DNA of 64,000 bases from Lachnospiraceae bacterium JLR.KK008 (GTDB lineage: Bacteria > Bacillota > Clostridia > Lachnospirales > Lachnospiraceae). The notes under the pieces were generated by a model, which searched no databases, was not told where the DNA came from, and saw nothing but the letters and a program-made list of their open reading frames with translations. Both the position numbers and the translations under genes were made by a program. Shown here piece by piece: positions 37,403 through 45,322 of this stretch. Each line of letters begins with the position of its first letter. The first letter of the stretch is position 1. The stretch covers positions 1,016,001 to 1,080,000 of the forward strand of contig CP143548.1 in assembly GCA_037015955.1 (NCBI GenBank). Reading direction: 5' to 3'.

Positions 37403-37615
37403 TTATTCAGTAAAAAGACCGTTGATCTCTTCTGCTGTTACGACTTCAAACCCGTCACCGATTTTTGCTTCAAGTGAATCTACTCGTGTGCCCATTGTTG
37501 TATGAAGCCCGTCTGCGTATGATTTTGCGCCTGCATCACCATCTGAAATTTTCTCTTCGGTGCAGCTCTTAAACACCTGCAATCCGGCAAGATCTACATA
37601 TTTTGTTTTTGCCAT
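37403..37615 (-). CDS. Short fibre N-terminal-like protein (right copy)
   Basis: A 70-residue paralogue of 20527-20739, starting MAKTKYVDLAGLQVFKSC. It differs around residues 15-22. CAGGAGGAAAT lies before the ATG. It ends 17 bases before the start of the 197-residue fibre gene, so the two are co-transcribed. Confidence 0.55.
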   Translation of the reverse strand: MAKTKYVDLAGLQVFKSCTEEKISDGDAGAKSYADGLHTTMGTRVDSLEAKIGDGFEVVTAEEINGLFTE

Positions 37616-37619
37616 TTTA

Positions 37620-37730
37620 TTTCCTCCTGTGTTACTTTGTTTTTCATACCTGATATATACGAAGCCTGAAATGCCTGTAAAGGCAGACTTTATAAGCAGT
37701 TGCGGTATTTTTCTAAAAAGTAACAGCTTT
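37620..37730 (-). promoter_or_regulatory. Conserved upstream region of the fibre genes (right copy)
   Basis: Matches 20745-20850. It lies between the 296-residue gene and the fibre genes, downstream of the polymerase gene. It is the obvious place for the tail-operon promoter, possibly recognised by the element's own RNA polymerase (inference). Confidence 0.35.
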
Positions 37731-37735
37731 GTATT

Positions 37736-38626
37736 TTAAGGAAGCGCCGATTTCTTCATTGCTTCTCTATATTTTTTCATTCTGTTTCTGGCATCCTTTT
37801 GGTTTATTTCCTTATAACATTTTTTACAATACAGTACTCGGTTATTGGTTTTCTCTATTATGGAACCGCATTGTCTGCAACGAGAATATTTTTTATGATC
37901 TCTGACATGATAATATCTCTTTTGCCATTTTAAAATTTCTCCTTCTAAACTTTTACATATATATCCGACATAAAAATGATCTTCCGTAAGGAAATTTACC
38001 ATGGCGCTTATTCTTGTGTTATCTTCATACTCTTCGATGAGCCTGCAATGATCGAAGCATCTCTTCAAAAATTCCTCCATGACCTTTTTGTATTCATTCC
38101 AGGATATCGTCATTTTTTCCATTTGTAATCTTGCTTTAACCTGAAGCGCTTTCTTCATACAATCATTGATACTGTCAGCAACAGTCTCTGCGTCCATATG
38201 TATTCCGGAAATCCATTGATAATACAATTTCTCAGGAGTTTTCAATAAATCCATATATTCTTTTTCTAAAATAACCTCCTCATCAAAGTATCTGGTATAT
38301 ATGTTGTTTATTTTTTGCCTGATAATAGCACGCCAATTCTCATCTTTAGTCACTGATTTATAATAGGTATATTCAATAGATGACCATCTGTCAAAAACCT
38401 GTCCGAGTTCTGTGTCCAGCAACTCTTTTTTCACGTTGAACCTGACCGCTTTTTTATAGAGTCTTCGTTTATTATCTGACGACCAGACGCAGGAGCAGAA
38501 CGAGCGGAAAATTTCGTCTTTTTCTTCTGCTGTTGTCTCCCTGTAGTCTTCCAGAATCTCATATAAAAACAAATCTTTACATTCGTATATAAGTATCACC
38601 TGCCTTAAACTCGTAGTATTTGCCAA
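37736..38626 (-). CDS. Zinc-finger protein adjoining the RNA polymerase-like gene
   Basis: Up to 296 residues, mostly helical and rich in charged and aromatic residues, with a C-terminal zinc finger CRQCG...LYCKKCY (residues ~255-275) and a basic last segment NRMKKYREAMKKS. Its start overlaps the polymerase-like gene by about 50 bases. AAGGCAGGTGAT occurs just inside the longest frame, so the true N-terminus may lie near residue 10 (ILIYECKDL). Tight coupling to the polymerase gene suggests a partner in transcription, such as a promoter-recognition or processivity factor. That is inference; I know of no characterised homologue. Confidence 0.6.
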   Translation of the reverse strand: MANTTSLRQVILIYECKDLFLYEILEDYRETTAEEKDEIFRSFCSCVWSSDNKRRLYKKAVRFNVKKELLDTELGQVFDRWSSIEYTYYKSVTKDENWRAIIRQKINNIYTRYFDEEVILEKEYMDLLKTPEKLYYQWISGIHMDAETVADSINDCMKKALQVKARLQMEKMTISWNEYKKVMEEFLKRCFDHCRLIEEYEDNTRISAMVNFLTEDHFYVGYICKSLEGEILKWQKRYYHVRDHKKYSRCRQCGSIIEKTNNRVLYCKKCYKEINQKDARNRMKKYREAMKKSALP

Positions 38627-41240
38627 GATATTCGTAAGAATCGTTGGTCTGACGAGGGACCTCCCGTATTGAAACGTTTCGTTTGGGATTTGTGTGCTTC
38701 CTTAAATTATCGATTATATAATCGCCGTAACCGGTCCATGCCAGGGACTTACTGATAGAGACTGAAGAATAAGAAACTTTTATCACATAGTTTGCAATCA
38801 ATTCTTCATCAATCTGTAAATTTTCTTCCAGGTGTTTTCTATATTTTGTCACAACAGCGTCCATATTAAATTTCAGATTCTCATCGTCGGACGAATCTCT
38901 GTGGAGATTGATATGTTGTTTGATTTCCGCGGCATATTGATTGATATACCGGCGGCATACTTTCATGATTTTCCTGTCGGATAAGTCCAAATCATGGTTG
39001 ATGATCAGATATTTACTGTCAGACAAATGATTCACGTCGTTATCCCAGAGAATGTTTCTCTTTTCCCAGGCGCAAATATAATCGCATAATTCATTCATGG
39101 GAGAAGGGGAGTGGTAAGCGTTTAAATTTATCTTATCTTCTTGATTCTCCGTCTGCCTGTTCTTTTCTGATAAAGTCTGATAGGTTTTGAGCTTGGAAGG
39201 ATAGTTATAAAGTAAAAAATAAGGAAGCTGTTTTAAATGTTTTCTAAGCCCGTGATTCATATGCCAGCGGACCCCCGTTTTTAAAAAGTCAATTTCTTTT
39301 CCCTGAAAAATTCTCAGTAAAGATGAATAATCAGAATACATTGTCCTGGTATTCTCATCCGTCGTATATCTGTTTTCGATACTGGTTGCGGCGTTGGTAA
39401 TTTCACCGATACGATTGTCTCTGGTCATAACTTCATATTCGATAATATTTTCTTTTGTATACGGCTTTGACTGTACGGTGGCCTTATCCTCAATATCAAG
39501 AATGATATTTTTCTCAATCTTGGAGTCAATGATGACAGGCTCGTCACATAACAGGAAAATGTCCCCGTCGCAATCTGCGCCCCCTTGTTGCGGCAGAGAC
39601 AGATCATACATATTAAACATGACAACATCCTGATCTTTAAAGTGTTCAAACCATCTGTTAGTGAGTGTATTCCTGGCAATCTTAGCTTTATTTACCTCCG
39701 AAGGATCTACCAGAGGAGATCGAAGTGATATAACATCACCGCAATCAAAATTACCGCTGTATAATTCTCCTTCTCCCAGACATCCGACCGGTTCTTGTCC
39801 GGCTGCATATTGTAAGTATCCGATCATATCTCCAACGCTGGCATGATAGAATCCGGAACAATATATTTTACCGACTTTTGCTTCCTCAATGGATTTTTTC
39901 AGTTTTCGGTATATAAATTGTCTCACTGCAGGATCTTTCAGCATGACATCATTGATTAGGGCAGCTTCAAGATATTTGCTCTCTGGCTCATAACCGTCGG
40001 TATCCATAATCCCCATGAATTTATAGGTATAAAACTTATCGCCTTTTATTATTTTTTCAAACAGGGCAGTGGTGTATTTCGCCAAAGTGATAATTTTACC
40101 GTCATGATTACTGTCAAGAATATCATAGTCGCCGATTACTTTATTCTCATAAGCAGCAATATAGTTTGGATTCCATAAATCCAGACATTGAAGATATTGA
40201 AAATTCATTCTGGTATATTTGTTCAGATGTTTTACATGGTGACTATACTTGCTGATCCCAAGTTTAAACTCATATTTCCTGACGGTATTCATATATTCTG
40301 TCCAGGCACTGTCACCATACTTTTCCAGGAACATCCTGTGTCCTTTAAACATGGAGATATTCCAGATACAATCAATTATGCTGACAGGATGCTTTGTGCC
40401 ATAAATATCTGTAATGTATTCATATCCCCATTCCTTCAGTATCTGCCTGAAAGGAACATAAACCGAGTATCCCTTAATAAATGGCAGACGCACCTGGGCT
40501 CCAATGACATTGTAATCCATCCCTAACTGTGCACTTACGTTTTCCATAAAACCATGTTCATGACAACCGCATCCGTCAAACGGAGAAATTTTTACATCTT
40601 TATAGCCTTCTTCAATTTCCCGTGACATATATTTTTTTGTCTTGCCGGTTTCTTTGTCTGTCCATTCTTTTTCTCTTTCAACGACATACTTGATAAATCG
40701 ATTTTGCAGAGTTTTCTCATATTCCCCAATTATTACAATATAGGGCATATAATCTTTCACAAGAGTGCAGGAGCTGAAAAGCAGGCATCTTTGCGCTTCA
40801 TATTTGGAAATCACACATTCGTCAATTTTAATGTCCATTTGCGTAATCATATACAGTTCATCGAAAATGGCATCACATATAAAAGCTGTAATGCCATCTT
40901 TTCCCTGTGATGCGGATTTTCCGAATCGGGAATAATGAATACCATTGTATGTAAATCCATGATCTAACAGATATTTTAAATGTTCTTCCTGCTTTGGATT
41001 CTTCTTTGCCGTAACGAGGATGATTTCGTTTATATGGGAGGAAAATTCTCCACGCAATCGTTCGATCTGATCAAACAGAAGGGAATCACCTTGGGCAATC
41101 AGGTATTCTTCACGGATTTCCGTTTCTCTGCTGACAGTAGCGTTATAATTTTGTTGTATAAGTTCTTTGATTGGCACTTTAATCAGTGTGTATTGTGTTG
41201 CTTTTATTGTAATCACCTCCTGACGAAATCCCGCTCCCAT
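38577..41240 (-). CDS. YonO/QDE-1-like single-chain RNA polymerase
   Basis: An 887-residue protein whose key feature is GGADCDGDIFLL at about residues 545-556. This is the DxDGD metal-binding motif of the double-psi beta-barrel RNA polymerases, found in multisubunit beta' (NADFDGD), in eukaryotic RNA-dependent polymerases such as QDE-1, and in the SP-beta phage YonO DNA-dependent RNA polymerase. Length and single-chain form fit the YonO type. A Lys-rich stretch and the SLRSPLVDPSEVNKAK segment (~residues 510-525) upstream of the motif fit the barrel region. In phages such enzymes transcribe late genes; here the tail operon follows directly. CAGGAGGTGA lies at codons 7-9, so the real start may be an unusual codon near 41207. 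A short gene overlaps its 5' end. Confidence 0.75.
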   Translation of the reverse strand: MGAGFRQEVITIKATQYTLIKVPIKELIQQNYNATVSRETEIREEYLIAQGDSLLFDQIERLRGEFSSHINEIILVTAKKNPKQEEHLKYLLDHGFTYNGIHYSRFGKSASQGKDGITAFICDAIFDELYMITQMDIKIDECVISKYEAQRCLLFSSCTLVKDYMPYIVIIGEYEKTLQNRFIKYVVEREKEWTDKETGKTKKYMSREIEEGYKDVKISPFDGCGCHEHGFMENVSAQLGMDYNVIGAQVRLPFIKGYSVYVPFRQILKEWGYEYITDIYGTKHPVSIIDCIWNISMFKGHRMFLEKYGDSAWTEYMNTVRKYEFKLGISKYSHHVKHLNKYTRMNFQYLQCLDLWNPNYIAAYENKVIGDYDILDSNHDGKIITLAKYTTALFEKIIKGDKFYTYKFMGIMDTDGYEPESKYLEAALINDVMLKDPAVRQFIYRKLKKSIEEAKVGKIYCSGFYHASVGDMIGYLQYAAGQEPVGCLGEGELYSGNFDCGDVISLRSPLVDPSEVNKAKIARNTLTNRWFEHFKDQDVVMFNMYDLSLPQQGGADCDGDIFLLCDEPVIIDSKIEKNIILDIEDKATVQSKPYTKENIIEYEVMTRDNRIGEITNAATSIENRYTTDENTRTMYSDYSSLLRIFQGKEIDFLKTGVRWHMNHGLRKHLKQLPYFLLYNYPSKLKTYQTLSEKNRQTENQEDKINLNAYHSPSPMNELCDYICAWEKRNILWDNDVNHLSDSKYLIINHDLDLSDRKIMKVCRRYINQYAAEIKQHINLHRDSSDDENLKFNMDAVVTKYRKHLEENLQIDEELIANYVIKVSYSSVSISKSLAWTGYGDYIIDNLRKHTNPKRNVSIREVPRQTNDSYEYLGKYYEFKAGDTYIRM

Positions 41241-41430
41241 AAGATTTATTTCTTTCCATGATTTCTCTGTTTATCCTGCATTGCCTGTCAAATTGATGAT
41301 CGCCGGCGATACGATTTGCAATCGGTGATCCTTTGGTATTGTTGCGGCCTCTGCTACCCGTATTAAAATCGGATAGATAGATTACTCCGCCAAAAGTGCG
41401 ATGGGCTGTCTCATGTAAATGATTTGTCAT
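41179..41430 (-). CDS. Small protein overlapping the polymerase-like gene start
   Basis: An 83-residue hydrophilic product, MTNHLHETAHRTFGG at its start, with AAAGGAG six bases before the ATG at 41430. Its end overlaps the polymerase-like frame by about 60 bases, which would allow translational coupling. Gly/Ser/Asn-rich with no recognised motif. The well-placed ribosome binding site is the main support. Confidence 0.45.
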   Translation of the reverse strand: MTNHLHETAHRTFGGVIYLSDFNTGSRGRNNTKGSPIANRIAGDHQFDRQCRINREIMERNKSYGSGISSGGDYNKSNTIHTD

Positions 41431-41550
41431 TTGCATCTCCTTTCAATCAGTTTTGCTTTTTTGCATGTTCCTGATTATTACTTCTACATTTAGTTTCTAA
41501 AATTCTAAAGTTTCGAAATAAAAAACAGAGGAGAATTTATGTTTGCGCAT

Positions 41551-41581
41551 AAAAATAAGACAGATGATTTTCACCTGTCTT
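41551..41581 (-). terminator. Terminator of the repressor operon
   Basis: AAGACAG, an 11-base loop, CTGTCTT and then ATTTTTA on the minus strand, 44 bases after the ImmA-like gene. It separates the lysogeny genes from the polymerase and tail genes on the same strand. Confidence 0.65.
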
Positions 41582-41624
41582 AATAGAGTTGCAAATATAA
41601 TTATTTTTTATCATGTATCTTTGG

Positions 41625-42098
41625 TCAACGATGTTGCAGTCGCGGCGCAGTTTCCTGATTGAAGGATTTTAAACGAAGTTCGATTAACAGCTGATCGTAT
41701 CCAAGTAATCTTGCCAGTTGTTCCGCAGAATAATTCCTGTTTTCTAATATGGTTTCATCTGGTATTAATAAATTAACCGCAAAGGTGTTGGCTTCTATCT
41801 CCAGCTTATCTACAGAAAGAAACGTTCTGGAACGAAGGAATGGAGTGGAAGCATTGGGATGTAGAATCGCGTGTCCTAATTCATGGGCACATGCAAAAAA
41901 TGTATCCTGTTCATTGAGAGAAGAGTTGATGTGAATTTGCTTCATGCGCAATGGATTATTGTAATATCCGTTAACGCTACCTAATTCCTCATAGTAAACC
42001 GCAATCTTTAAGGCATCTGCCAACTCAAAAGGATTGGAAGTATGATATTTTTTTATCAGATATAAAACGGTATCTTTTATGTTCAAAATAGTGTTCAC
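41625..42098 (-). CDS. ImmA/IrrE-family metallopeptidase
   Basis: A 157-residue protein with the zinc protease motif HELGHAILH (residues ~70-78) and a downstream EIEANTFAVNLLIP helix that supplies the third ligand. In ICEBs1 and many Bacillota prophages, ImmA-type proteases cleave the adjacent ImmR/XRE repressor to trigger induction. The gene lies three bases downstream of the XRE gene, as expected for that pair. C-terminal residues beyond ~110 (EQLARLLGYDQLLIELRLKS) are helical, as in the family. Confidence 0.9.
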   Translation of the reverse strand: MNTILNIKDTVLYLIKKYHTSNPFELADALKIAVYYEELGSVNGYYNNPLRMKQIHINSSLNEQDTFFACAHELGHAILHPNASTPFLRSRTFLSVDKLEIEANTFAVNLLIPDETILENRNYSAEQLARLLGYDQLLIELRLKSFNQETAPRLQHR

Positions 42099-42101
42099 TT
42101 C

Positions 42102-42521
42102 CTATTCCTTGTCAGATCTGTATTGTTTAGGAGTAAATTTTTTGGCATTGATTTTCGCTATCCGGATGCTGTTTTCCAAACTTGCCTTTAAAAGTTCTCT
42201 TGTCGTATCATCCAGCGGTTCACCGGAGAACATTAGTCCTTCTTGCGCTTCGAGAGCGGAGAGCGTATTTTCAAGACGCCTGGCAATATCTTTTTCGTCT
42301 TTTGTATCCGGAATCATTATATCAGAATCCGGTTTGTCTGTCATTAAACGGTCGATAGAAACATTAAAATAGGAAGACAGTTTTTTCATAACTTCGATAC
42401 TGGGAGAACTGACTTCCCATTTTGATGAGGCGCCATTGCTGATACCGATTTCCTGTTCCAGTTTCCGCTGAGTGATGCCATGCTCTTTGCATAATTGTTT
42501 GATTCTATCCAGTAATGACAT
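42102..42521 (-). CDS. XRE-family repressor
   Basis: A 139-residue protein with an N-terminal helix-turn-helix (residues ~5-60: LCKEHGITQRKLEQEIGIS then SSKWEVSSPSIEVMKKLSSYFNVSIDRLM). It forms a typical repressor-protease pair with the downstream metallopeptidase. It should hold the divergent operon and its own promoter in check by binding the three palindromes at 42541-42699. CAGGAGGAATCTT precedes the ATG. Confidence 0.88.
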   Translation of the reverse strand: MSLLDRIKQLCKEHGITQRKLEQEIGISNGASSKWEVSSPSIEVMKKLSSYFNVSIDRLMTDKPDSDIMIPDTKDEKDIARRLENTLSALEAQEGLMFSGEPLDDTTRELLKASLENSIRIAKINAKKFTPKQYRSDKE

Positions 42522-42540
42522 AAGATTCCTCCTGAAATTT

Positions 42541-42556
42541 ACTGAACACTTTCAGT
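42541..42556. promoter_or_regulatory. Repressor operator candidate 1
   Basis: ACTGAACACTTTCAGT: six-base arms with a four-base centre, 20 bases upstream of the XRE start. Same CTGAA-N4-TTCAG pattern as the other two sites. Confidence 0.6.
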
Positions 42557-42572
42557 GCATCTGTTGACGTGA

Positions 42573-42584
42573 TGAAAATATTCA
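42573..42584. promoter_or_regulatory. Repressor operator candidate 2
   Basis: TGAAAATATTCA, same spacing as site 1 with shorter arms; it overlaps a TATACT that could be the -10 of the repressor promoter on the minus strand. Confidence 0.5.
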
Positions 42585-42683
42585 GTATAATAAATGATAT
42601 GCAGAATAAGTTCAGCAAAATACTAACATATGCTTGTAATACTGCTATTTTATTACATAGTAAAAATAATGTCAATCTATATT

Positions 42684-42699
42684 GCTGAAAATATTCAGC
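42684..42699. promoter_or_regulatory. Repressor operator candidate 3
   Basis: GCTGAAAATATTCAGC, a perfect palindrome located just downstream of TATATT (42676-42681), a possible -10 of the rightward operon, and upstream of its first ribosome binding site. Confidence 0.6.
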
Positions 42700-42722
42700 T
42701 ATGAAAGAGGAGGAGAAAGAAC

Positions 42723-42878
42723 ATGCTGTGTAAAAGATGTATGACTGTAATGGGAACCGGAACATCATATGAACAAGATAAAGATGGAAAGCCATTGGCA
42801 AGAAGATTCCATGAATGCAAAAAGTGCCATGACAGGTTTTATATAAAGGGAGGTGTGACAATATGGAGCAGGTATTAA
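42723..42878 (+). CDS. 51-residue zinc-knuckle protein opening the rightward operon
   Basis: Starts with ATG after AGGAGGAGAAAG. The product has MLCKRCMTVMGTG at the N-terminus and ECKKCHDRF at residues ~31-39, forming one four-Cys zinc ribbon. It overlaps the next gene by 16 bases. It is first in the operon opposite the repressor, the place where phages put early regulators. No named family recognised. Confidence 0.65.
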   Translation: MLCKRCMTVMGTGTSYEQDKDGKPLARRFHECKKCHDRFYIKGGVTIWSRY

Positions 42879-43423
42879 TTACATATTATGCGAACAATGC
42901 AAGAAAACTTCGCGGTATCGTTGATAAAATTCTGGTAAAGTTTGGCGGGCTGTCGAATAAGGATCTGGATGATTTCTATTCGCTTGCGAACGAAGTGTTT
43001 GTCGATGTTATGAAACGATGTGATGATTCACAGTCATTTGATGCGTTTCTGTATGCTTGTCTGTCAAATAGAATTAAGACAGAGATGACGAGCAGAAATC
43101 GTGAAAAACGAAAGGCGGAGAGACTGTCTGTTTCCCTTGAGATACCTGTTGGCAATGATGAAAATTCTACGATTGGTGATTTACTTGTTGATGATTTTAC
43201 GATTGAGAAAGCGCTTTTTGAGAACAGAGAAGAAGGATATAGTCAGAGAATGCTGACGTATCTTGGAAGATTGTCTGATCTGCAAAAAGAAGTTTTACGA
43301 CTGCTGACAGGCGGATATTTTCCTGATGAGATCAGACGACAACTACAGATAACAGAAAAACAATATGCGGATTGCAACGCGGCAATTCGTTCTTATAGAA
43401 ATGTTTCAGCGTTATTCCAGTGA
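42863..43423 (+). CDS. Sigma-70-like factor (phage/mobile-element type)
   Basis: A 186-residue protein. Residues ~25-95 (FYSLANEVFVDVMKRCDDSQSFDAF then ACLSNRIKTEMTSRNREKRK) resemble sigma region 2. Residues ~130-180 (LGRLSDLQKEVLRLLTGGYFPDEI...TEKQYADC) resemble region 4 with its helix-turn-helix. Such small sigma-like proteins occur at the head of Lachnospiraceae mobile-element operons. It would redirect host RNA polymerase to element promoters. GGGAGGTGTGACAAT precedes the ATG; it overlaps the zinc-knuckle gene. Confidence 0.7.
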   Translation: MEQVLITYYANNARKLRGIVDKILVKFGGLSNKDLDDFYSLANEVFVDVMKRCDDSQSFDAFLYACLSNRIKTEMTSRNREKRKAERLSVSLEIPVGNDENSTIGDLLVDDFTIEKALFENREEGYSQRMLTYLGRLSDLQKEVLRLLTGGYFPDEIRRQLQITEKQYADCNAAIRSYRNVSALFQ

Positions 43424-43455
43424 ATATCATCGGAAACAGCAGGAGGAAATTTAAA

Positions 43456-44829
43456 ATGGCAAGACCCAGAAAACAAACGTATCCTTTGGAAACATATTTG
43501 AACAGCAATAAGGATGGAGATATTTCCAATCATGCAGACACGCAGAGAAAACCGGCATGGAAAGCAATCATCAATGGTCTGATTGTAACAATTCTCACAG
43601 ATGATTATATTCCTCCGATTATTTTAGCAGAAGAAGCGGACAGTCAGCTTGATATTGTTGACGGAGGCAGCAGAACCGCCGCTTTTATGATGTTCAGATA
43701 TGGTAATTATAAAATTTCGCCTTCCGTTGAGAATTCGATAATTCCATATAAGAAAAAAGACAAAGACGAAAGCGGAACTATTATCTGGAAGGACGCCTCC
43801 TATGATATTAAGGGAAAGACTTACGATCAGCTTCCGGATGAACTGAAGAAGAAATTTAATGCTTATCAGATCGAGACTGTGATTCATGAAAACTGCGACA
43901 AGAACAGAATCGCCACCTATATTAAGCGATACAATGAACATTCTTCCATGAATACCAATCAGAAGGCATTTACATATATTGATAAATATGCGAATCGTAT
44001 TCGTAAAATGATGGAGGGCAAATTTTTTCTGGATTGTAATGTTTACTCTGGCAACGACAATGAAAAAGGTGTGATTGAAAGAATTATTGTGGAAACAGTC
44101 ATGTGTATCAACCACTTTGAAGCATGGAGTAAACAGGCGAAGAATCTCTTCCGGTATATCAACAACCACAGCAGTGAAAAGGAATTTGATAACCTAGAAG
44201 ATCATCTGCATAGATTGGGCAATATTGTTACAGCGGACATCAAAGATATATTTAATAAAAAGGATTCTTTTATTTTTTTCACTCTGTTTGATCAATTTAC
44301 CAAATTGGGTATCAGTGATGACAAATTTGCTGACTTTTTAAGAGAATTTAAATATCATTACAGAGAAACAAAAAGAAACAATCATGGTCTTTTATTTGAT
44401 GAGATAAAACAGAACAATAGTACGAAGGATAAACAGGTTATCATTGATAAATTAGCGCTGCTTGGCAATCTGATGCATGAATATCTGCACAGCGGCAGTG
44501 CAGAATCTTATTCTGACAGTGCGGAAAAATTTATTTCAGAAAATTTAGAACTGGATATTGACGAATTCCATGATGATTTGGAGGATTACGAAAGTACACT
44601 GGATCGGCTGCTGGATCATACGGTGAGAGACGGTTCCAAATTGTTAGAGCGGCAAAATCGATTCTCTCTATTGGCAATGATGATCTATTCTTATAAAGAA
44701 GATCAGGATTTAGATGAATGGATGGCAGATTACGCCAGTAAAAACAATACTTATGATACTGATCAGAAACAGAATTTTCTACATATGAAACAGGACTTTG
44801 AACAGTACAGGAAGAAACGGAGCGCGTGA
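43456..44829 (+). CDS. DUF262-domain protein
   Basis: A 457-residue protein; start at 43456 (MARPRKQTYPLETYL) is set by AGGAGGAAATTT. The N-terminal half has the DUF262 pattern: QRKPAWKAIINGLIVTIL, PPIILAEE, the ParB-like IVDGGSRTAAFMMFRYG and later YNEHSSMNTNQKAF. DUF262 proteins are nucleotide-dependent, often nuclease-linked (GmrSD type), but this one lacks an obvious HNH partner domain. The C-terminal half is helical and acidic. Phage and mobile-element versions commonly neighbour sigma-like genes. It overlaps the HD gene region by the stop/start of the upstream frame, indicating one operon. Confidence 0.7.
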   Translation: MARPRKQTYPLETYLNSNKDGDISNHADTQRKPAWKAIINGLIVTILTDDYIPPIILAEEADSQLDIVDGGSRTAAFMMFRYGNYKISPSVENSIIPYKKKDKDESGTIIWKDASYDIKGKTYDQLPDELKKKFNAYQIETVIHENCDKNRIATYIKRYNEHSSMNTNQKAFTYIDKYANRIRKMMEGKFFLDCNVYSGNDNEKGVIERIIVETVMCINHFEAWSKQAKNLFRYINNHSSEKEFDNLEDHLHRLGNIVTADIKDIFNKKDSFIFFTLFDQFTKLGISDDKFADFLREFKYHYRETKRNNHGLLFDEIKQNNSTKDKQVIIDKLALLGNLMHEYLHSGSAESYSDSAEKFISENLELDIDEFHDDLEDYESTLDRLLDHTVRDGSKLLERQNRFSLLAMMIYSYKEDQDLDEWMADYASKNNTYDTDQKQNFLHMKQDFEQYRKKRSA

Positions 44830-44843
44830 GGAGGAAATTTGTG

Positions 44844-45251
44844 ATGAATATGATTGGTTATGCGTTAATCATGGCAAAGAGATTTTATGATGAAGACACT
44901 TACAATCATGCAATAAGAGTTGCTACTTATATAGCGGAAAATCCAATGATTCACGATGAAAATATGGAGGACTGTATTGCTTTGGGAATTATGCATGATC
45001 TGTTGGAAGATACAAAGTATTTGAGCGGTGGAATTAACGATTCTCATTTCAAAGAATGTCTGGAACTGCTTACAAGACCGAATGATATGGACTATATCAA
45101 TTACATAAAAAATATCAGAGAGTGTTCCGATACGAATCCGGAATCTTATTGGGTAAAACTCGCCGACATCAAAGATCATTTGTCAGAAACAGATACTTTA
45201 ACGGACGAGTTAAAAGAAAAATATTTAAAGGCATTGCCATATTTATTATAA
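44844..45251 (+). CDS. HD-domain hydrolase, RelA/SpoT-like
   Basis: A 135-residue single-domain protein. YNHAIRVATYIAENP supplies the first His, GIMHDLLEDTKY the HD pair with the following ED, and VKLADIKDHLSETD the last Asp. This H...HD...D arrangement with HDLLEDT is that of the (p)ppGpp-hydrolase type HD fold. AGGAGG lies nine bases before the ATG at 44844 (a GTG at 44841 is also possible). It may hydrolyse an alarmone or a nucleotide signal during induction. It is the last element gene before tRNA-Val. Confidence 0.75.
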   Translation: MNMIGYALIMAKRFYDEDTYNHAIRVATYIAENPMIHDENMEDCIALGIMHDLLEDTKYLSGGINDSHFKECLELLTRPNDMDYINYIKNIRECSDTNPESYWVKLADIKDHLSETDTLTDELKEKYLKALPYLL

Positions 45252-45322
45252 GAATGGTATGATTGATCTGTCATACGTGCAAGAACACATGGACATATGG
45301 AACGGAATAGAACAAACGAAAA

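Noticed and set aside
216-37615. Diversity-generating retroelement acting on the tape measure genes
   Set aside because: No reverse transcriptase or template repeat is present in the window, and the differences between copies are block-like, not adenine-specific.
41537-41581. A 14-codon plus-strand frame MFAHKNKTDDFHLS with AGAGGAG upstream
   Set aside because: It covers the terminator hairpin of the minus-strand repressor operon; too short and unsupported to call a gene.
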